Below, in pieces: positions 39,455 through 52,546 of a DNA stretch of 64,000 bases. Source of the stretch: Arabidopsis thaliana (taxonomy: Eukaryota; Streptophyta; Magnoliopsida; Brassicales; Brassicaceae); NCBI RefSeq assembly GCF_000001735.4, contig NC_003070.9:1488001-1552000 (forward strand), in the 5' to 3' direction. Position 1 is the stretch's first letter, and the number at the start of each line of letters is the position of its first letter. Under the pieces are notes generated by a model that was not told the origin of the DNA, did not search any database, and worked only from the letters and a program-made list of their open reading frames with translations. Made by a program: the position numbers and the translations under genes.

Positions 39455-41734
39455 TATGAAACACAATTGACTATTGTTTATAAGATAAAATAATGGTCAT
39501 TTCGCCTTATAAAACGGAATTTTTCACATTAGACATTCACGAATGTCTTGCACGTTATCATTTAGTGGACATTGTTCAAACGACAACTCATAAAATAACA
39601 TTAGAAATATGTATCTGTTTTCAGTTACTAAGACCCAACTTGCTAATTAAATTCTTAAGTAATTTCTTTGGGAAAAATTGAATAGTTGAATACGGTCTAT
39701 AACGAGTGTGGAACACACGTTCCGTGACTATTCTTCTAGACGCCAGGTCATGGAAGAGGGCATGTTTACTTAGTCGCTAGAAAAATAACGAACCCGTCCA
39801 CAAAACCTTAGTCAACTAGACAACTAGGCAGAACCGGCCGACCCGAACAGAAATCTGCAAATCCACATATTTCTAACATGTTTTGGCCCCGGTCCGAATT
39901 GTTTCCGCTTATAAATTACAGGGAAAATCCTTTTTCAAGATATTTCCAAAAGAGTTTAAAATTTAAAGATTTCTTTCATCAAAATCTTCTCTAGCCTCAC
40001 TTATTTTTCCAGGATGAAAATCTAAAAATATCCTCTCAAGTTTTTTTTTTGTTTGTTTAGAATCCACATATATATATATCAGTTTATTAGAAGATGCCAA
40101 CGTTTGACAGACTTAAAGAAATAAATTGGCGTGGTAATCTGACGAAACGCCACTCCTGATGATAGGAAAATATTTCGAGCAGTTGAAATGCTCTCGTCCG
40201 TTTATGAATAATTCAGTTCTATAGAGTAGTTGTGTGAAATTTTAATTTGTTCTCCTCCCCTAGTATAATATAATGTTTTAATATCATTGCGCATGTTACA
40301 AAACAAAGATTAGGCATCAAGATATAAGAAACACCAATTTAGGACAAAACAAAAATTCCAAAAAAAGAGTATACGTTGTAAAGTTGGACATATATATTAG
40401 TTTTATGTTCTAGTGACTATTGTATCGGTTATGACTTATATTATTAAACTACGTTGTAATTTGAAATTTTATTTCACTTAAAAACATGCATTACAAGATT
40501 AATTCGGATAATGATATAACGGCAACACTAATCGTCTATCAGAAAACATGACTATACGTGTCCTACTGTTCGTACATATATGTTTAACAAAAGTAATTTT
40601 ACTAGGATCATTACCATATGGTATATCTTAGCATCTGAAATTAGTCTATCTACCAAGTCGCAGTTAATCCTATATACTTCTATTATACATTAAAGAACTT
40701 AAAAAAAAAAGAAGATCTTAAGAATATAAAACAAGGTTAATAATCTTGGAATACTCTCTTGCTCATTAGCAGTTGTTCTTTTGCGGTTCTTTTAGTTGTA
40801 CTACTGCGGATTAGGTCGAGTACGTATTGTAGTTTTGGAATTAAAAAAAATATCACTCTCGAAACGAGTTTTTTTTTTTTTTTTGGATGGGAAGATGTCG
40901 GCAAAAACGAGTTGTTCTTCAGTGAAAAATCAAAGTACGTTATGTCTTGAGGTGATTGATCATCCAAAAATTTAGAGTATTCAAGATTACCAATATTCTA
41001 GTACTCGATCGCGACTAAAATAAATGAATCCAAAATAAGATTCCATATAATCTCAATTATGTTATAAAAAAAATTACAGTTGTTGATTATGACATCAGAA
41101 CACTCGATACTTTTAATTACATTCAGCTAATCTTTCTATGTTACTAACTCACTAAAATCTACTGTTGGCTTGACTTTTTGTATCGATGATTATGACATCA
41201 TAACGCTCAACACAATCTATTGCGTTTTGGTATATAAAAAAACAAAAATCGTTGATTATGACATCATAACGGTCATTAAAATCAAGACTTTCTATGTTAC
41301 TAACTTACTATAGCTTGATTTATGGACCAAACATTCACCATCTTTTACCATATCTAATACTTTTGATATTTTTAGTATCAGAGTATATTTTTGATATTTT
41401 GGTTAATATATATTAGAAAACAAATTCGCTACGTGTTTTAGAACATACAAATTACAAATTAGTTTTACAAATTACAGGAAAATAAATATAAGTGGAAAGA
41501 CGTAAACTTTAATTAACTTTTTTTTATAAAAAAACTCTTCCAAATTGCCTCATTGAAGTGTAACATTATCTCTTCATTAGTAAGAGTATTAAAAAACCAT
41601 TTTGTAATTATGAATAAAAATTTCTCAAATTTTTATTGTGGCGCTGATTATGAGCCAGAAAAATAAAGTAGAAAAAGAGCACATGTTAGTTAGCTTAGAT
41701 GGACCCACTTCTACTACCAAACATGCAAACTCTT
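39455..41734. other. AT-rich spacer between PER2 and RCI3
   Basis: No gene supported. It holds scattered A/T tracts and, at 41082-41275, a set of direct repeats given separately. Confidence 0.55.
41082..41275 (+). repeat. Three direct repeats in the RCI3 promoter
   Basis: GATTATGACATCA is found at about 41085, 41188 and 41253. Two copies continue to GATTATGACATCATAACG, and all share similar flanks. TTTCTATGTTACTAACT also occurs twice, near 41132 and 41290. The set is 550-750 bases upstream of the RCI3 ATG. TGACATCA resembles a bZIP half-site, but no binding is known to me. Confidence 0.7.
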
Positions 41735-41744
41735 CTATATAAAC
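41735..41744 (+). promoter_or_regulatory. TATA box of RCI3
   Basis: CTATATAAAC about 90 bases upstream of the RCI3 ATG. Confidence 0.65.
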
Positions 41745-41826
41745 CTATGTTAACGTCTCAATACATCACACAACATAATCCTCCCAAACAGAGAGAGTCT
41801 CAAAAATTAAACCAACAAATTTAAAG

Positions 41827-43271
41827 ATGAATTGCTTGATAGCTATAGCTCTTTCAGTCTCTTTCTTTCTTGTGGGAATTGTTGGACCGATCCAAGCTCA
41901 ATTGCAGATGAATTTCTATGCCAATTCTTGTCCTAATGCTGAAAAGATTGTTCAAGATTTTGTTTCAAACCACGTTTCTAATGCTCCTTCTCTTGCTGCT
42001 GCTCTCATTAGAATGCATTTCCATGACTGTTTTGTCCGAGTAAACTCTTCTTTTCCCTCTTTTTTTTTCTTTTTTTCTTTATATAGTGGAACATTCTGAA
42101 TAACTACGAAACTAATTAATGACGGATATATATACATGTACATGTAGGGTTGTGATGGATCAGTGCTTATAAACTCAACGTCAGGAAACGCAGAGAGAGA
42201 CGCGACTCCTAACCTAACGGTTCGAGGGTTTGGCTTCATCGACGCAATTAAATCTGTGCTTGAAGCTCAATGCCCTGGAATTGTCTCTTGCGCTGATATT
42301 ATCGCTCTAGCTTCTCGCGACGCTGTCGTTTTCACCGTAAGCATCATATTCATCACATAACATTACTCTAAATTAAAAAATCTTAATTAGTATTTCTCAT
42401 CATAAATTCTGACCTTTGGTATGTTGTAGGGAGGACCGAATTGGAGTGTACCGACCGGAAGAAGAGACGGGAGGATATCAAACGCAGCGGAGGCATTAGC
42501 CAACATTCCTCCTCCAACCAGTAATATCACCAATCTTCAGACACTCTTTGCAAACCAAGGACTTGATCTTAAGGACCTCGTTTTACTATCCGGTAAAGCC
42601 TAAACTCATTCCACACTCTAAGAATAAAAAATTATTGAGTGTTTTAGAAGAAAATATTTGCGTTTAAGATTTATAAAACATGTGTTAATCATACACACAA
42701 AAAACGACTATTATGATGGTTTCACAATAACCGAAAAGTAATACTTATTATGATTTCAATAAAGAAAATTAGAAAGTACTGTTTTTATGATATAGAGAAC
42801 ATTTCAACCTAGAGTTTCAAGATATATTTACAAGAAATATATGTGTTATAAACAGGGGCTCACACTATTGGTGTATCTCACTGCTCGTCTTTCACAAACC
42901 GTCTCTACAATTTTACGGGTCGTGGAGGCCAAGATCCGGCTTTGGACAGCGAGTACGCAGCCAATCTCAAGTCTAGAAAATGTCCTAGCCTCAACGATAA
43001 CAAGACCATCGTAGAGATGGATCCAGGGAGCCGCAAAACATTTGATCTAAGTTATTACCAGCTCGTACTCAAGCGTAGAGGTCTGTTTCAATCAGACTCT
43101 GCTCTCACCACTAACCCCACAACACTTTCAAACATAAACCGGATCTTGACGGGTTCGGTGGGGAGTTTCTTCTCTGAGTTTGCCAAGTCAATGGAGAAAA
43201 TGGGTCGGATCAATGTCAAGACTGGTTCAGCTGGAGTGGTTAGGAGGCAATGTTCCGTTGCAAATAGTTAA
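41827..43271 (+). CDS. RCI3: Class III peroxidase 3, rare cold-inducible
   Basis: Secreted class III peroxidase, known as RCI3/PER3, linked to cold, dehydration and low-potassium responses through production of reactive oxygen. Four exons, 41827-42039, 42148-42336, 42430-42592 and 42856-43271, encode 326 residues. A signal peptide ends near PIQA-QLQ (residues 1-24). The distal site is RMHFHDCF, the proximal one LSGAHTIG; the eight disulfide cysteines are present. Intron places and phases are the same as in PER1/PER2, but the protein differs in many places, so this is an older duplicate. AATAAA-like signals lie near 43400. Confidence 0.96.
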
Positions 43272-43805
43272 GGGGTGGAAATGTAAAAGATTTGGGAGCT
43301 TGTGGGGGTAGTTGTGATAATAATTAATAAGGATGATTGTGAATTTATGATGTGGCCTTTTGGGATTTGTGTGTATGGATTTTGTTACAGACTTCGTCAA
43401 TAAAGAAATAAAAAGATTTTACTGCTTTTTTTTTAACATATTTGGCTTGTCGTGTATGAATCATGACATTTTAGTTGGTTTGAGTAGTAACACTGTCATT
43501 TTGTAGATAGAGTTATATGCAATCTGGATAGAGGATCCAGATTGTTTAATTGCTTTTAGTGGCAGTTTTGAAACGAGTATTTTCACCTACCCCTAGCTCA
43601 AACTCGGATTACTTCCAACTATCTAAAGAAAATACCGAAAGACCAAAAAAAAAGCTTTATTATTTTCATCAATAAACGTACAGAAGTGAAAAAAAAGAAA
43701 AAAAAGAAAGAGTAAACGAGTGTAAAAGTTATTTGAGTTTGTATCATTCCTTCGTATGGCTCAGGAGAAAGAAGAGAAAAACTCTGCCCCAATTACAATC
43801 CTTTT
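43272..43805. other. Convergent 3' interval between RCI3 and the TraB gene
   Basis: About 530 bases holding both 3' UTRs. AATAAAGAAATAAA near 43400 fits the RCI3 end, and an A-rich stretch near 43690 lies on the TraB side. No gene seen. Confidence 0.6.
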
Positions 43806-46305
43806 TCACTTTCTTCTTGAAAGAAGTATACCCGAAACTATAGCTGTCCCTGCAACTGCAACTGCCACTGATGATATTATTCTCTTTAACGTAAACACTG
43901 ACTTGTCGCTTGGTATCTCCATTAGATCATTCATCTGCAATTTCCGTGAAAACGAACATAAATCACAATCCGAAACAAAAATAAGCTCCTTCATTCAGAT
44001 ATTGAAACGACAACAAACCGTAATAGGTTGCTTCCAATTCTTCTTGATTCCATTAATATGTCCTTTTCCGATAACTGCTACAACCGAACTATGGTCACTT
44101 GCAACTCTCAGCAAAGAGGATGCCATGTACCTGCGCATTTCATTTATCAGGATGTGAAGTCGATGATAATTTGTTAATTCTTCTCTATATTTGCTACTAC
44201 CAGCATTTCTATTTTTAGTTTACGAATCTGATAAACTACATAGAGGGAATAGAGAATACTAACTGGTCTCGCTCATGCACAATTGTATCCATGAGAGTTG
44301 GAAATTCCTTGCTCATTTCTTGAATCACCAAAGTCACCATATCCACATTGTCCATATCTTTCAGCTGAACCAGTCCAATTTACCATTGATCGATAGTTAG
44401 AATCAATGTATATTTGTTAGGACAAATCACACTTAATTATTAGATGTGCGGAAAAGGAAAAAAAATAATACAGTAAGACTTACCATTTTCTCGAGTTCCT
44501 CAGCGCCCGGCAAGAAGACAGCTTGAAACAGTATGGAGTATAAAAACTTAACCTTGTGCCATAGAGGCATCTTGGCCCATGTTCTCTTTAACGTAATCTG
44601 CTTCGAGAAATACAAAATTAATGAGTATACTGAGGATTGAGGAACGCTTTTGAAAGAATATACGCTCATGAAATGCATAACATTATTAAAAGACTGTTTT
44701 GAAACTACGGACAAACATATCATTATCACCTGTACAGGACGATCACCAAGTATCACCTTGCCGCCATATTTAATCGCCTCTTCATACGCCACACGAAACT
44801 CAGCACCAGGAAAAACCTCAAGATGACTGGCGATCTAACAGAAGGAAAGGATGTAAATTTTTGGTTCAGAGACTTAAAGCTTCCATCAAAAAGTTTCTTG
44901 ATTAAGGAAAACCTGCCTTTGCAAGAAACCATCCATAAAGTATTCCGAATGTGTTCTGTTTCTGCTTCCAACTTTCTATCATGTCCGACATGGTTGGAAT
45001 CTAGAAAAGCAAATATATTACCATTTCAGAATAAGCAAAAGGGCTAGAACCGTGTATAAGTACTTAGATCTGTGAAATCTCATCACCAAAGCCATAGCAT
45101 ATAGAGCAAGTGATGTACAAGCATCATAGAAATTTCCTCTAAGATATAGGCAGCCTCTGCTTTGTGATTTAGTGAAGAAATTTTGGCAACACTAATCATT
45201 CTAAAGATAGAAAGAGACACTAACAAAACTAATCATCACACAATGATATGCATTTTTTCCAAAATCACTCACAATGATAGATCTTCACAATATACAAAGA
45301 AGAAAACCAAATTGGAAAGAAGAAGCAGAATCACAATTGTGAAAGGCAAACCTTCAATGTTTGAGGTTTGAGAACAGACAATCGGCTCGAACACAATTCA
45401 ACGAAGACAACCTGTGATATCAACAACTTGCTTAGACCTGAACATAGACAAGATAAAGATATCAAACCTCAGTCCTCAATGAACACATCTAAAGAGAAGA
45501 ACCTCTGGTTTCAAGATGCTGATTATTGCTTCAACTTCAAGACAGGATTGCTGCAAGCAAGGATATACAGGATTATTCCACTATGAAAGACTGAATGCTA
45601 ATCTAAAACAAAGAGCTAAGCATTTCTTTTTCTAGCCTATACAATCAAACAAAACCCAATCTTGCTGAATTTAGCAATTTTGTTTCCAGAAAATAAAGAT
45701 TATTACTAAATCAAAAACCCTAACTCCATTTCTGGCAACTGTTCTGACACAGCCAAAAACACGTTATTTCCCCAAAAAGGTTTGATAAATTTCTTGAATT
45801 CCACATGCAATTTTCAGCTTTCTCCAAAGATTCCAAGAACGAGACTCTCTGAACCGTTCACTAGTTACCAAAATATTAGTTCAATTCCAAGACAGCTCCT
45901 TTGCAAACTTAGAACCAAATGAAATCGAAGAACGAGGATTACCTTTGATACATGAGCAGTACCAACCAAGTACACATCGCAAGATCCACCATCCGCTGTT
46001 GACTCGCACGTCAGAATCACAACACTTTTCGCCAATTCCTCCGGTAGCTCCACTTTAGTAGCCTCCGATGAACACTCGCCGCCATCATCATCCGCTCCAC
46101 CGCCATCGCCGCCGCTAAACACAGAATCGGAGCCTCTAAATTCTTCCTCCGCCGCTTCGTCGAGCAGTTCATCCTTCTCCACATTAACTATGCTGTCGCT
46201 TAAAGAGATATCGCCGGTAGGCCTAGGGTCATCGATGTGAACGAAGTCCTCTCCAGAGTGAACCTCCGGCTCCGAAGACGGCGATTGCGTCGGCTCTATC
46301 GTCAT
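43806..46305 (-). CDS. TRB1: TraB-family protein (probably TRB1)
   Basis: Tail-anchored TraB-family protein; I recall AT1G05270 as TRB1, an ER-mitochondria contact protein that helps mitophagy. Ten exons in transcription order: 45943-46305, 45503-45550, 45352-45411, 44917-45000, 44730-44834, 44484-44597, 44264-44364, 44019-44130, 43806-43934 are nine that I can place, and they keep frame to 371 codons plus stop; I count nine, not ten. An acidic N-terminus comes first, then the family motifs GTAHVSK, VELCSSR and GKGH, and one membrane helix near the end (SSVAVAVAGTAIVSGILL) with a basic tail. EDFVHI at residues 19-24 fits an ATG8-interacting motif. The intron after 44917 starts with GC rather than GT. 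The gene symbol is from memory. Confidence 0.88.
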
Positions 46306-47078
46306 CGAAATCGAGGAGATGATGGCAGATTTAGTAATATTGAAGAATCCGGAGGGCGAAGATAAAGAAGATAGGGATCACGCAAATGGTAACGAAAGAA
46401 AGAAGGCAAGGAAGGTATTAACAACGGTGGCAAAGTCGTCTAATCCCCCAGCTAATGTTACGCTAATTAATACTACTTAATTAATTTACCTTAATCACTT
46501 CCTATTACTTTCCAATTTCGCTTTAACTGGTTTAACCGGATTTGTATTTGGCCCGCATCAATACGGTCGCATTTATATTTCAAATAGCATTATTTTCGGT
46601 TTACTATTTTGTTCTTCTTCATTTTTTGAACAAAATAAACAAGAGTGTGTGAATGTGACTTGATACGATTGTAGCACGCTAATCGTAAAGGGAATCAACT
46701 GCAAAAGTGAGCGACTGAGATATCTAGGATTCTTAGCTTGTAATAGAAGTAAATTATCATTCTTAGTTTTTATATCTTAAAGTAAAGATGTAACCAATAG
46801 AAATATATTAAATCTAGGGTGAATTTGGTAGGTAGCCTAATTTTAAGTATAATGTCATTTTCATCAATTTCAGTGAAGGTCCACCCTAGATTATATTCAT
46901 GTCATGTTCAGTTTTTTGTCACAAAGTAATCTCAAATGCTCCAAATGTTGAAAGGCAACCAGCCAATTAACAACTTAATGTTAAATTTACAAAAAGGAAA
47001 GAAAAAAAAACTATTTTTAGGTTCAAAATTAATGGATGGCAATATTGTAAAGGTATAATATAATTAGTTACGGTGAAA
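46306..47078. other. Spacer upstream of the TraB gene
   Basis: About 770 bases with the TraB promoter and the end of the DUF604 transcript. AT rich, no ORF of note. Confidence 0.55.
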
Positions 47079-49432
47079 TTAGGGATGAATATAGATGAGC
47101 TCATCCTCTTTGCACTCTCGCAGTCCAATTTCCATTATGTTGCCACCAGTTGAAGAAGTTGGTAATATATCACAACACTGCCTTCTGGGAGCCTTCAACT
47201 ACCGCATTCAAAACATTTATTTTGTTATGATAAAACAAACTTAAATCTAATAAGTAAGAAGCAAATTTTCTTACGAAATACTATATTTTTAGGGTGCTAC
47301 TTTAAAAAGTTCACTCAATATAGCAACTTTGACCACTACTAACCCCAATATTCCTAATTTTGTTGGTCTATACGAAAATCGAAAGGAAGTATCTATACGT
47401 AAAGAAACCATAGTAATTGATATTTTAACAAATATATACTAATCTAGAAAATGATTTTCTCTAATGGACTTTGCTGTCAAAAAAAAAAAAAAGATTTTCA
47501 CTATGGCCAAAAAATTCTACTAATCTATCCTATATTTTGTTATTTAAAAAAAAATAAAAAAATAGAAAAGATAGAATGAAGTACTTGTCTGATATTGGGA
47601 TCGAGTCTTCTTGAAAACACTCTAATCTCATGAATTTTGCGAGGCGATGTAACAGGATCGTAGGTGCAATTCTCGTAAGCTTGCTTATAAACACTTTTAA
47701 TGGTTCCATCATGGCTACTAGAAGAAACATGTTGCATGTAGAAAGTGACAGGTCGTTGGCAAGGATCACGATGAATCTCTCTTGTGTTGAATGTGTAAAC
47801 ACTTGCTAATCCGCCTGATTTTTGCCATGGTCGGAACGTCTCTTGTGCCCGCAAAACATCCCGTAGAAACAAATGCCTGCCATCAATCTAACAATTGAAA
47901 CAAACATTTAAATTTTGAATTAATAACATTACGTTATTGGAGTCCTGAACAAAAAAGGGTAAAAAAGTATTAACCTGAACAGTATATCCCCAAGAGACGG
48001 AGATGGTCCAAGAGTACCAACGGTCGTAGCAAACGGATAGTTGAAAAATACGGAGAGGGTCGAGTTGTACGGCGGAGAAAAGGTGGCGGACCGCGGAGAA
48101 AGTGGTTGAGTTTGGAAAGATTGGGTCAATGTGAGCCATGTGGTGTAGTGACACCAACGGTCTCGTTGAATGTGATGTCAATATTCCCAATGCATTTCCT
48201 CTCACATCAAACTGCTTCAAAAATAAAAACAAATATCTCTAATCAGTTTTTTTTTTTACTAATAACTATTAATTACGTACATATAGACTTTAAAACCTGA
48301 TGGAAGCCAGGCTCTTTAGACAATCCAACCCCAAGCTCAAGCACACAAGCATAAACCCTAGAGTCTCCTCCGTACAAATGTGGATATCGTTCGATACAAG
48401 AATCGAAATTTCTAGCTAAAACATTAGCCAATGAGCTGCTTAAAGCGTACCCACCACCCCCGAACGCCATGTCGTGTCCGAACATAGAGTTCTGGTGATA
48501 AATCTCCGAGGTTGATCCTATGTAATACCATGATGTGTGGTCGTATTTGGAGAGAGTTCGAGCGAGGTTTTCAGGAATGAAAATCGTGTCGTCGTCTCCA
48601 AATACGTACCATCTTACTTCTTCTGAGGAGGTGTTGAATAGCCTGACAGTTTCTAGAACGCACCGCGCGATTCGGATCGCGTTTCTGTCACCGCCTCTCC
48701 AAGTGTACCTGTAGACGCTTGTCTCATTAGGCCGATTCGATTTAACTGTACCCTAATTTGCAAGTTAAATTGATTAAGGAATAAAGTAGGAATATCAACT
48801 AATTAATTTCTGTCTTTAAATTGTTTTCATATATAAAATTACAAAAAAATGTCACAATTCAATATTTTAAATTTATATATCCTATACTTTAAATCTTTAA
48901 TAGACGTTAAACTAATAAATCGCAAACTATACTTATTTTTAATTTATGATGAAACAGAAGTTGAAACTTTTTTCTGACTAAAAAACAATAAACAAATTGA
49001 ACTAAATTACCTGAACCGGGAAGTATCTTGGGAAACACAAACCGGAGGAAGGAGATATGAATCTGTGTGGTTTTGAGAAGACGGCAAGGGACGCTCAACA
49101 AAGACGCAGCCTCTCATTTTCTGAGCATCCCACCAAAGCTTAACGTATTCTCTACGTGCACGCCACGAGATCGCGCTTGAGCCTATCCCAAAGACGATGT
49201 GCTCGATTTTTGTCGGGCTCTGAGATTGATCTTGATCAGAAGATGAGAAGTATGCATGAATAGAGTTTTTAGATTGAAGTCTTGAGGCCGAGATGAGGAG
49301 GTAGACCAACAAAATGAATACAAAAAGTAGTATGCAGTTTACCATACGCGTCACGATAGTCGAAGAAGAAGACGAATAATATGTTTTCGAGACGGGTCGA
49401 AATGGAAGACACATATTTATGAAACAGAACAA
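47079..49432 (-). CDS. DUF604 fringe-like glycosyltransferase
   Basis: Predicted type II Golgi membrane protein with a fringe-like (GT31-related) catalytic domain; acceptor unknown. Five exons in transcription order: 49011-49432, 48297-48708, 47975-48211, 47585-47887, 47079-47198, all GT-AG, giving 497 residues. A membrane helix lies at about residues 31-49. The family run RWYVFGDDDTIF holds the metal-binding DxD, and FGGGGYALS follows. The C-terminus is the DUF604 region with several cysteines. The start is not certain: ATGs at 49432 and 49412-49414 are in frame, and TATA-like words at 49471-49480 and near 49440 would leave a very short leader for the first. The shorter form would be 491 residues. 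AT1G05280 by order. Confidence 0.9.
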
Positions 49433-51151
49433 ATTTGGGTTATAAATGAGTGGAAAGATCTTAAGTGGACTATATATATATGGTAGGACGGTGGCAATAT
49501 ATATTAAAGTGTTTGTAGCAGCGGCGGAGGAGGAGGGTTGATCAGAGGGAGAGCAATGGAGTCATGTTAAAAATGGTTTTAGTGTAAGGAATTAATGCTG
49601 ACTAAACTATATGTAAATAACTAGTATTGTGATTAGGCACGGAAGCTAAGGCGTAAATAAAGAAGGAGTCTAATAAATTATACTAGTAATACGTTTCTTG
49701 TACTTTGTATTTTTTCAAATTAAAGTAATGTACATCTTAATTAATTGGAGATGCTTATATATTTGGTAAAGGAATCTATTACTCGACACATGTCAAATTA
49801 TTCTCAATTCACTTAGTTCCATACAACAATAAAAAAAATTCTTAAACGAAAAAGCGAGTTTTTTTTTATTAACAATAGAGACATTTTTACTTAACAAAAA
49901 GAAACAATAGAGATCGTTTTTTAAATTTTAATTTTGCCATAACAATATAGAATTCTTTTCTACTTTTGGTCATTAATTAGCAAGAATGCAAGATACATGT
50001 TATGTTTTGTATAACGAGTATCAAATACTCCATCTGCTAGATTTATGATGATATAATTATTATATAATAAATGACAAAAGTAAATCATTAATTTAATGTT
50101 TAGTAAATGATGGCTAGATCTCGTTCCTAACTTTATTTTGGTCAATTGTAAGATTTTAAATCGGACTTGTCCAATTAAGGCTTGGTTTTTATTTATTATT
50201 GTTCGATGGTTTTTTAAATGCTCATATATTATATTCCATATATAGTTATTACTTATTACACACTAAAATATTGAGACGAGACGAAACAAGCAACGTTTAG
50301 TAACGTAAATTTAGCTGTCCTCAACATGTGCAGTGTCACAAGATCCGAGCCGCAGGGAATATTAATATATTTCTAAGACAGTTGAGTTTTGTTTCGTGAG
50401 AAATGATTAAAGAACTTGTTATTAGGAAAAATTAAAAGGCCATGACAAACACGTATCTTTAATTTGCAAAAGAGGTGGTTTATATATTCTTGCTTCTTCT
50501 CCAATCGGCTATTTTTTTCTTAGCATTCTACTGTATGTCCACCAATCGATTATTGTCACATTTATTTTTAAAAGAGCTATATGATGAAGACAATGGTTTG
50601 AGAAGAAGAAAAAAAACTTGCCAAGTTGCAGGTTTAAGTCTTTGAGAAGCAACTCCCACAGAAATTCATTCAAAACTTAATCGATCAAACAAAAACCAAA
50701 CCAAACCAAATTTAACCGAACAAAAACCAAATCAAACGAACCGAATTAACTTTCGGTTAGAGTCTTACCGAAAAATTTAGTTATTGTTTTTGGTAAAATA
50801 ATTTGACAGTAACTGCAATAAAGCTCCTTTAAGAAATAAATAAATGTAAATAATAAAAGAAAAAAATAATTTTGGAAAAAAATCTATAGAGTGGAATCAA
50901 AACACTATAGTAGAGAACTAGAGATCGTTTTGACCTCTCTGTGAACCTTTGCAGTCCTTTAAGCGTGTGCATCCAGTGGATATCGATATCTCGACCAATC
51001 AGACAAAACCACTGAACTACAAAACACCCTTGGCAAAACAAAGTCCAAAAAATCATGGAACCATAATGATGATGATCATCATATATATTATTGCAACCAT
51101 CTTTTTATTTTCCTTATTTGGATATCACAATTGAGCTTGGTTATCATTAGC
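49433..51151. other. AT-rich spacer, no gene supported
   Basis: It has TATATATATA at 49471-49480 upstream of the DUF604 gene and an AACCAAAC/AACCGAAC simple repeat at about 50688-50750. Short ORFs near 50830-51134 have no domain. Confidence 0.55.
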
Positions 51152-52546
51152 TCATGTTTGTATTTTCCCTTTGTTAATATCATTAGCTCGTGGGTCATAG
51201 TCATAATCAGCACCAGCTTTTGTAAATCTTCCTTTCATTCTTTTCTTCGTATCTGCTGTAGATTTTCGAGATTCATATCTAATTTGTTTCCCAAACCTGC
51301 ATTGTTATAAATTTGAACTTGTAAGTACGTATACACTTGCATGGAGTTATCTACCTATAAGTATAATGAGGTGTAATACCTACTTGCGTTTCTTCTTCTT
51401 TTCGAAATATCTTTTCTTGGCCTCTTCTCGATCTTTCGGACTAAATCCCTTAACAGGTACAAATGTTTGATTCTCCCATGGTAACATCTCATCGGTAAGT
51501 ATCAACTGCGATTGTCCACAGTCAAGTTGAACAAGAGCGTTAGGGAGTATTGCAAGATCATTGGTCTCTTCCTTTGCTTTTGAGCCAATCATTTGGTTTA
51601 TAAAATAATCTTGAGAACTTGCATTAGCCAAAGCTTCAGTGTTGTAATCTTTATGTATATCCGATGACATACCAGATGCTGAAGTTGGTAAAGTCTATTA
51701 CACAATGAAACAAAAATATATAAATAAGTCAACCATAATTAAAGATAATTAATATGCGACAGAATTAAAGCTGATGTTTACATTGGTCGGCGTGGTCTCT
51801 GAATTGTCTCTTGCTAATTCATCGATTAGCTCCGTGAGGATCAAATCTTCCTCGGGGTTATATTGTTTTAGGTCTAATACTGCTGCCTCGGCGCCATCAA
51901 AAGTGTTCATCAAAACATTCTCTATATCTTCTTTAGTTTCGTAGCTTTTGAAGCCTGAGCATGAACTATCCTGCGTAAAAGTGACACACAGGAAACAATG
52001 GAACGAGTTAAGCAAACATATATATCTCATAACAATGAACAAAACCCCTCTTTAACAAAATAAAAATAAATAAGTATATACCTTAGGAATTATGTCCAAA
52101 TAATCGGGCTGAAGCGTCAACACTTGTTGATCACTATAATTCTTTGTATGATCTTCAAATATTTGAAGGATTTCAAAAGATGATGATGAGTCCTCATTAT
52201 TGAGAGGTAAGGAACCAAGGGAAAATTCCCAATTGCGATCGATAAAAGAAGATGAACAAGACGAAGAAGAGGAATCAAGATCCAGTGGAAAATTATATGC
52301 CGAATAATCACTAGCATCGTTTCTAAGAAGAAGAAGAAAACGCGAGATTACATTGGGATTTGAAAAGCATGATTGGCATAGGCACAACCCTTGTTCAAGG
52401 GATTCTACAAGAGCGGTCTGCGAAACGCAATTATTACACAACGGAATCCGCGAATAGTTGTAATTGTTTACACTACTCTTAGAGTGTAACTTCAAATCAC
52501 ATTGAAGACAAAGCCTAGCCAAATGCTCGCACAATGGTGATCCCAT
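51152..52546 (-). CDS. CCT-domain protein with truncated B-boxes
   Basis: Likely nuclear regulator of the CONSTANS-like/CCT-motif group. Four exons in transcription order: 52082-52546, 51782-51970, 51384-51694, 51152-51296, totalling 369 residues, GT-AG throughout. The C-terminal CCT domain (~307-348) starts [19 protein letters not shown] and continues IRYESRK to GRFTK; it carries the expected basic residues. The N-terminus lines up with CONSTANS-like B-boxes: [10 protein letters not shown] and LCNNC then LCLCQSC. The first CxxC pair normally before it is absent, and the C of the second box is changed to E (ALVES). The middle is acidic and Ser/Asp rich, as in an activation region. A function is not known to me. 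AT1G05290 by order. Confidence 0.88.

Noticed and set aside
43756-44157. 133-codon plus-strand ORF opposite the TraB gene
   Set aside because: It is antisense to the last two exons and the intron between them, with no domain.
44753-44971. 72-codon ORF across exons 4-5 of the TraB gene
   Set aside because: It reads through the GC-AG intron in the wrong frame for the family motifs.
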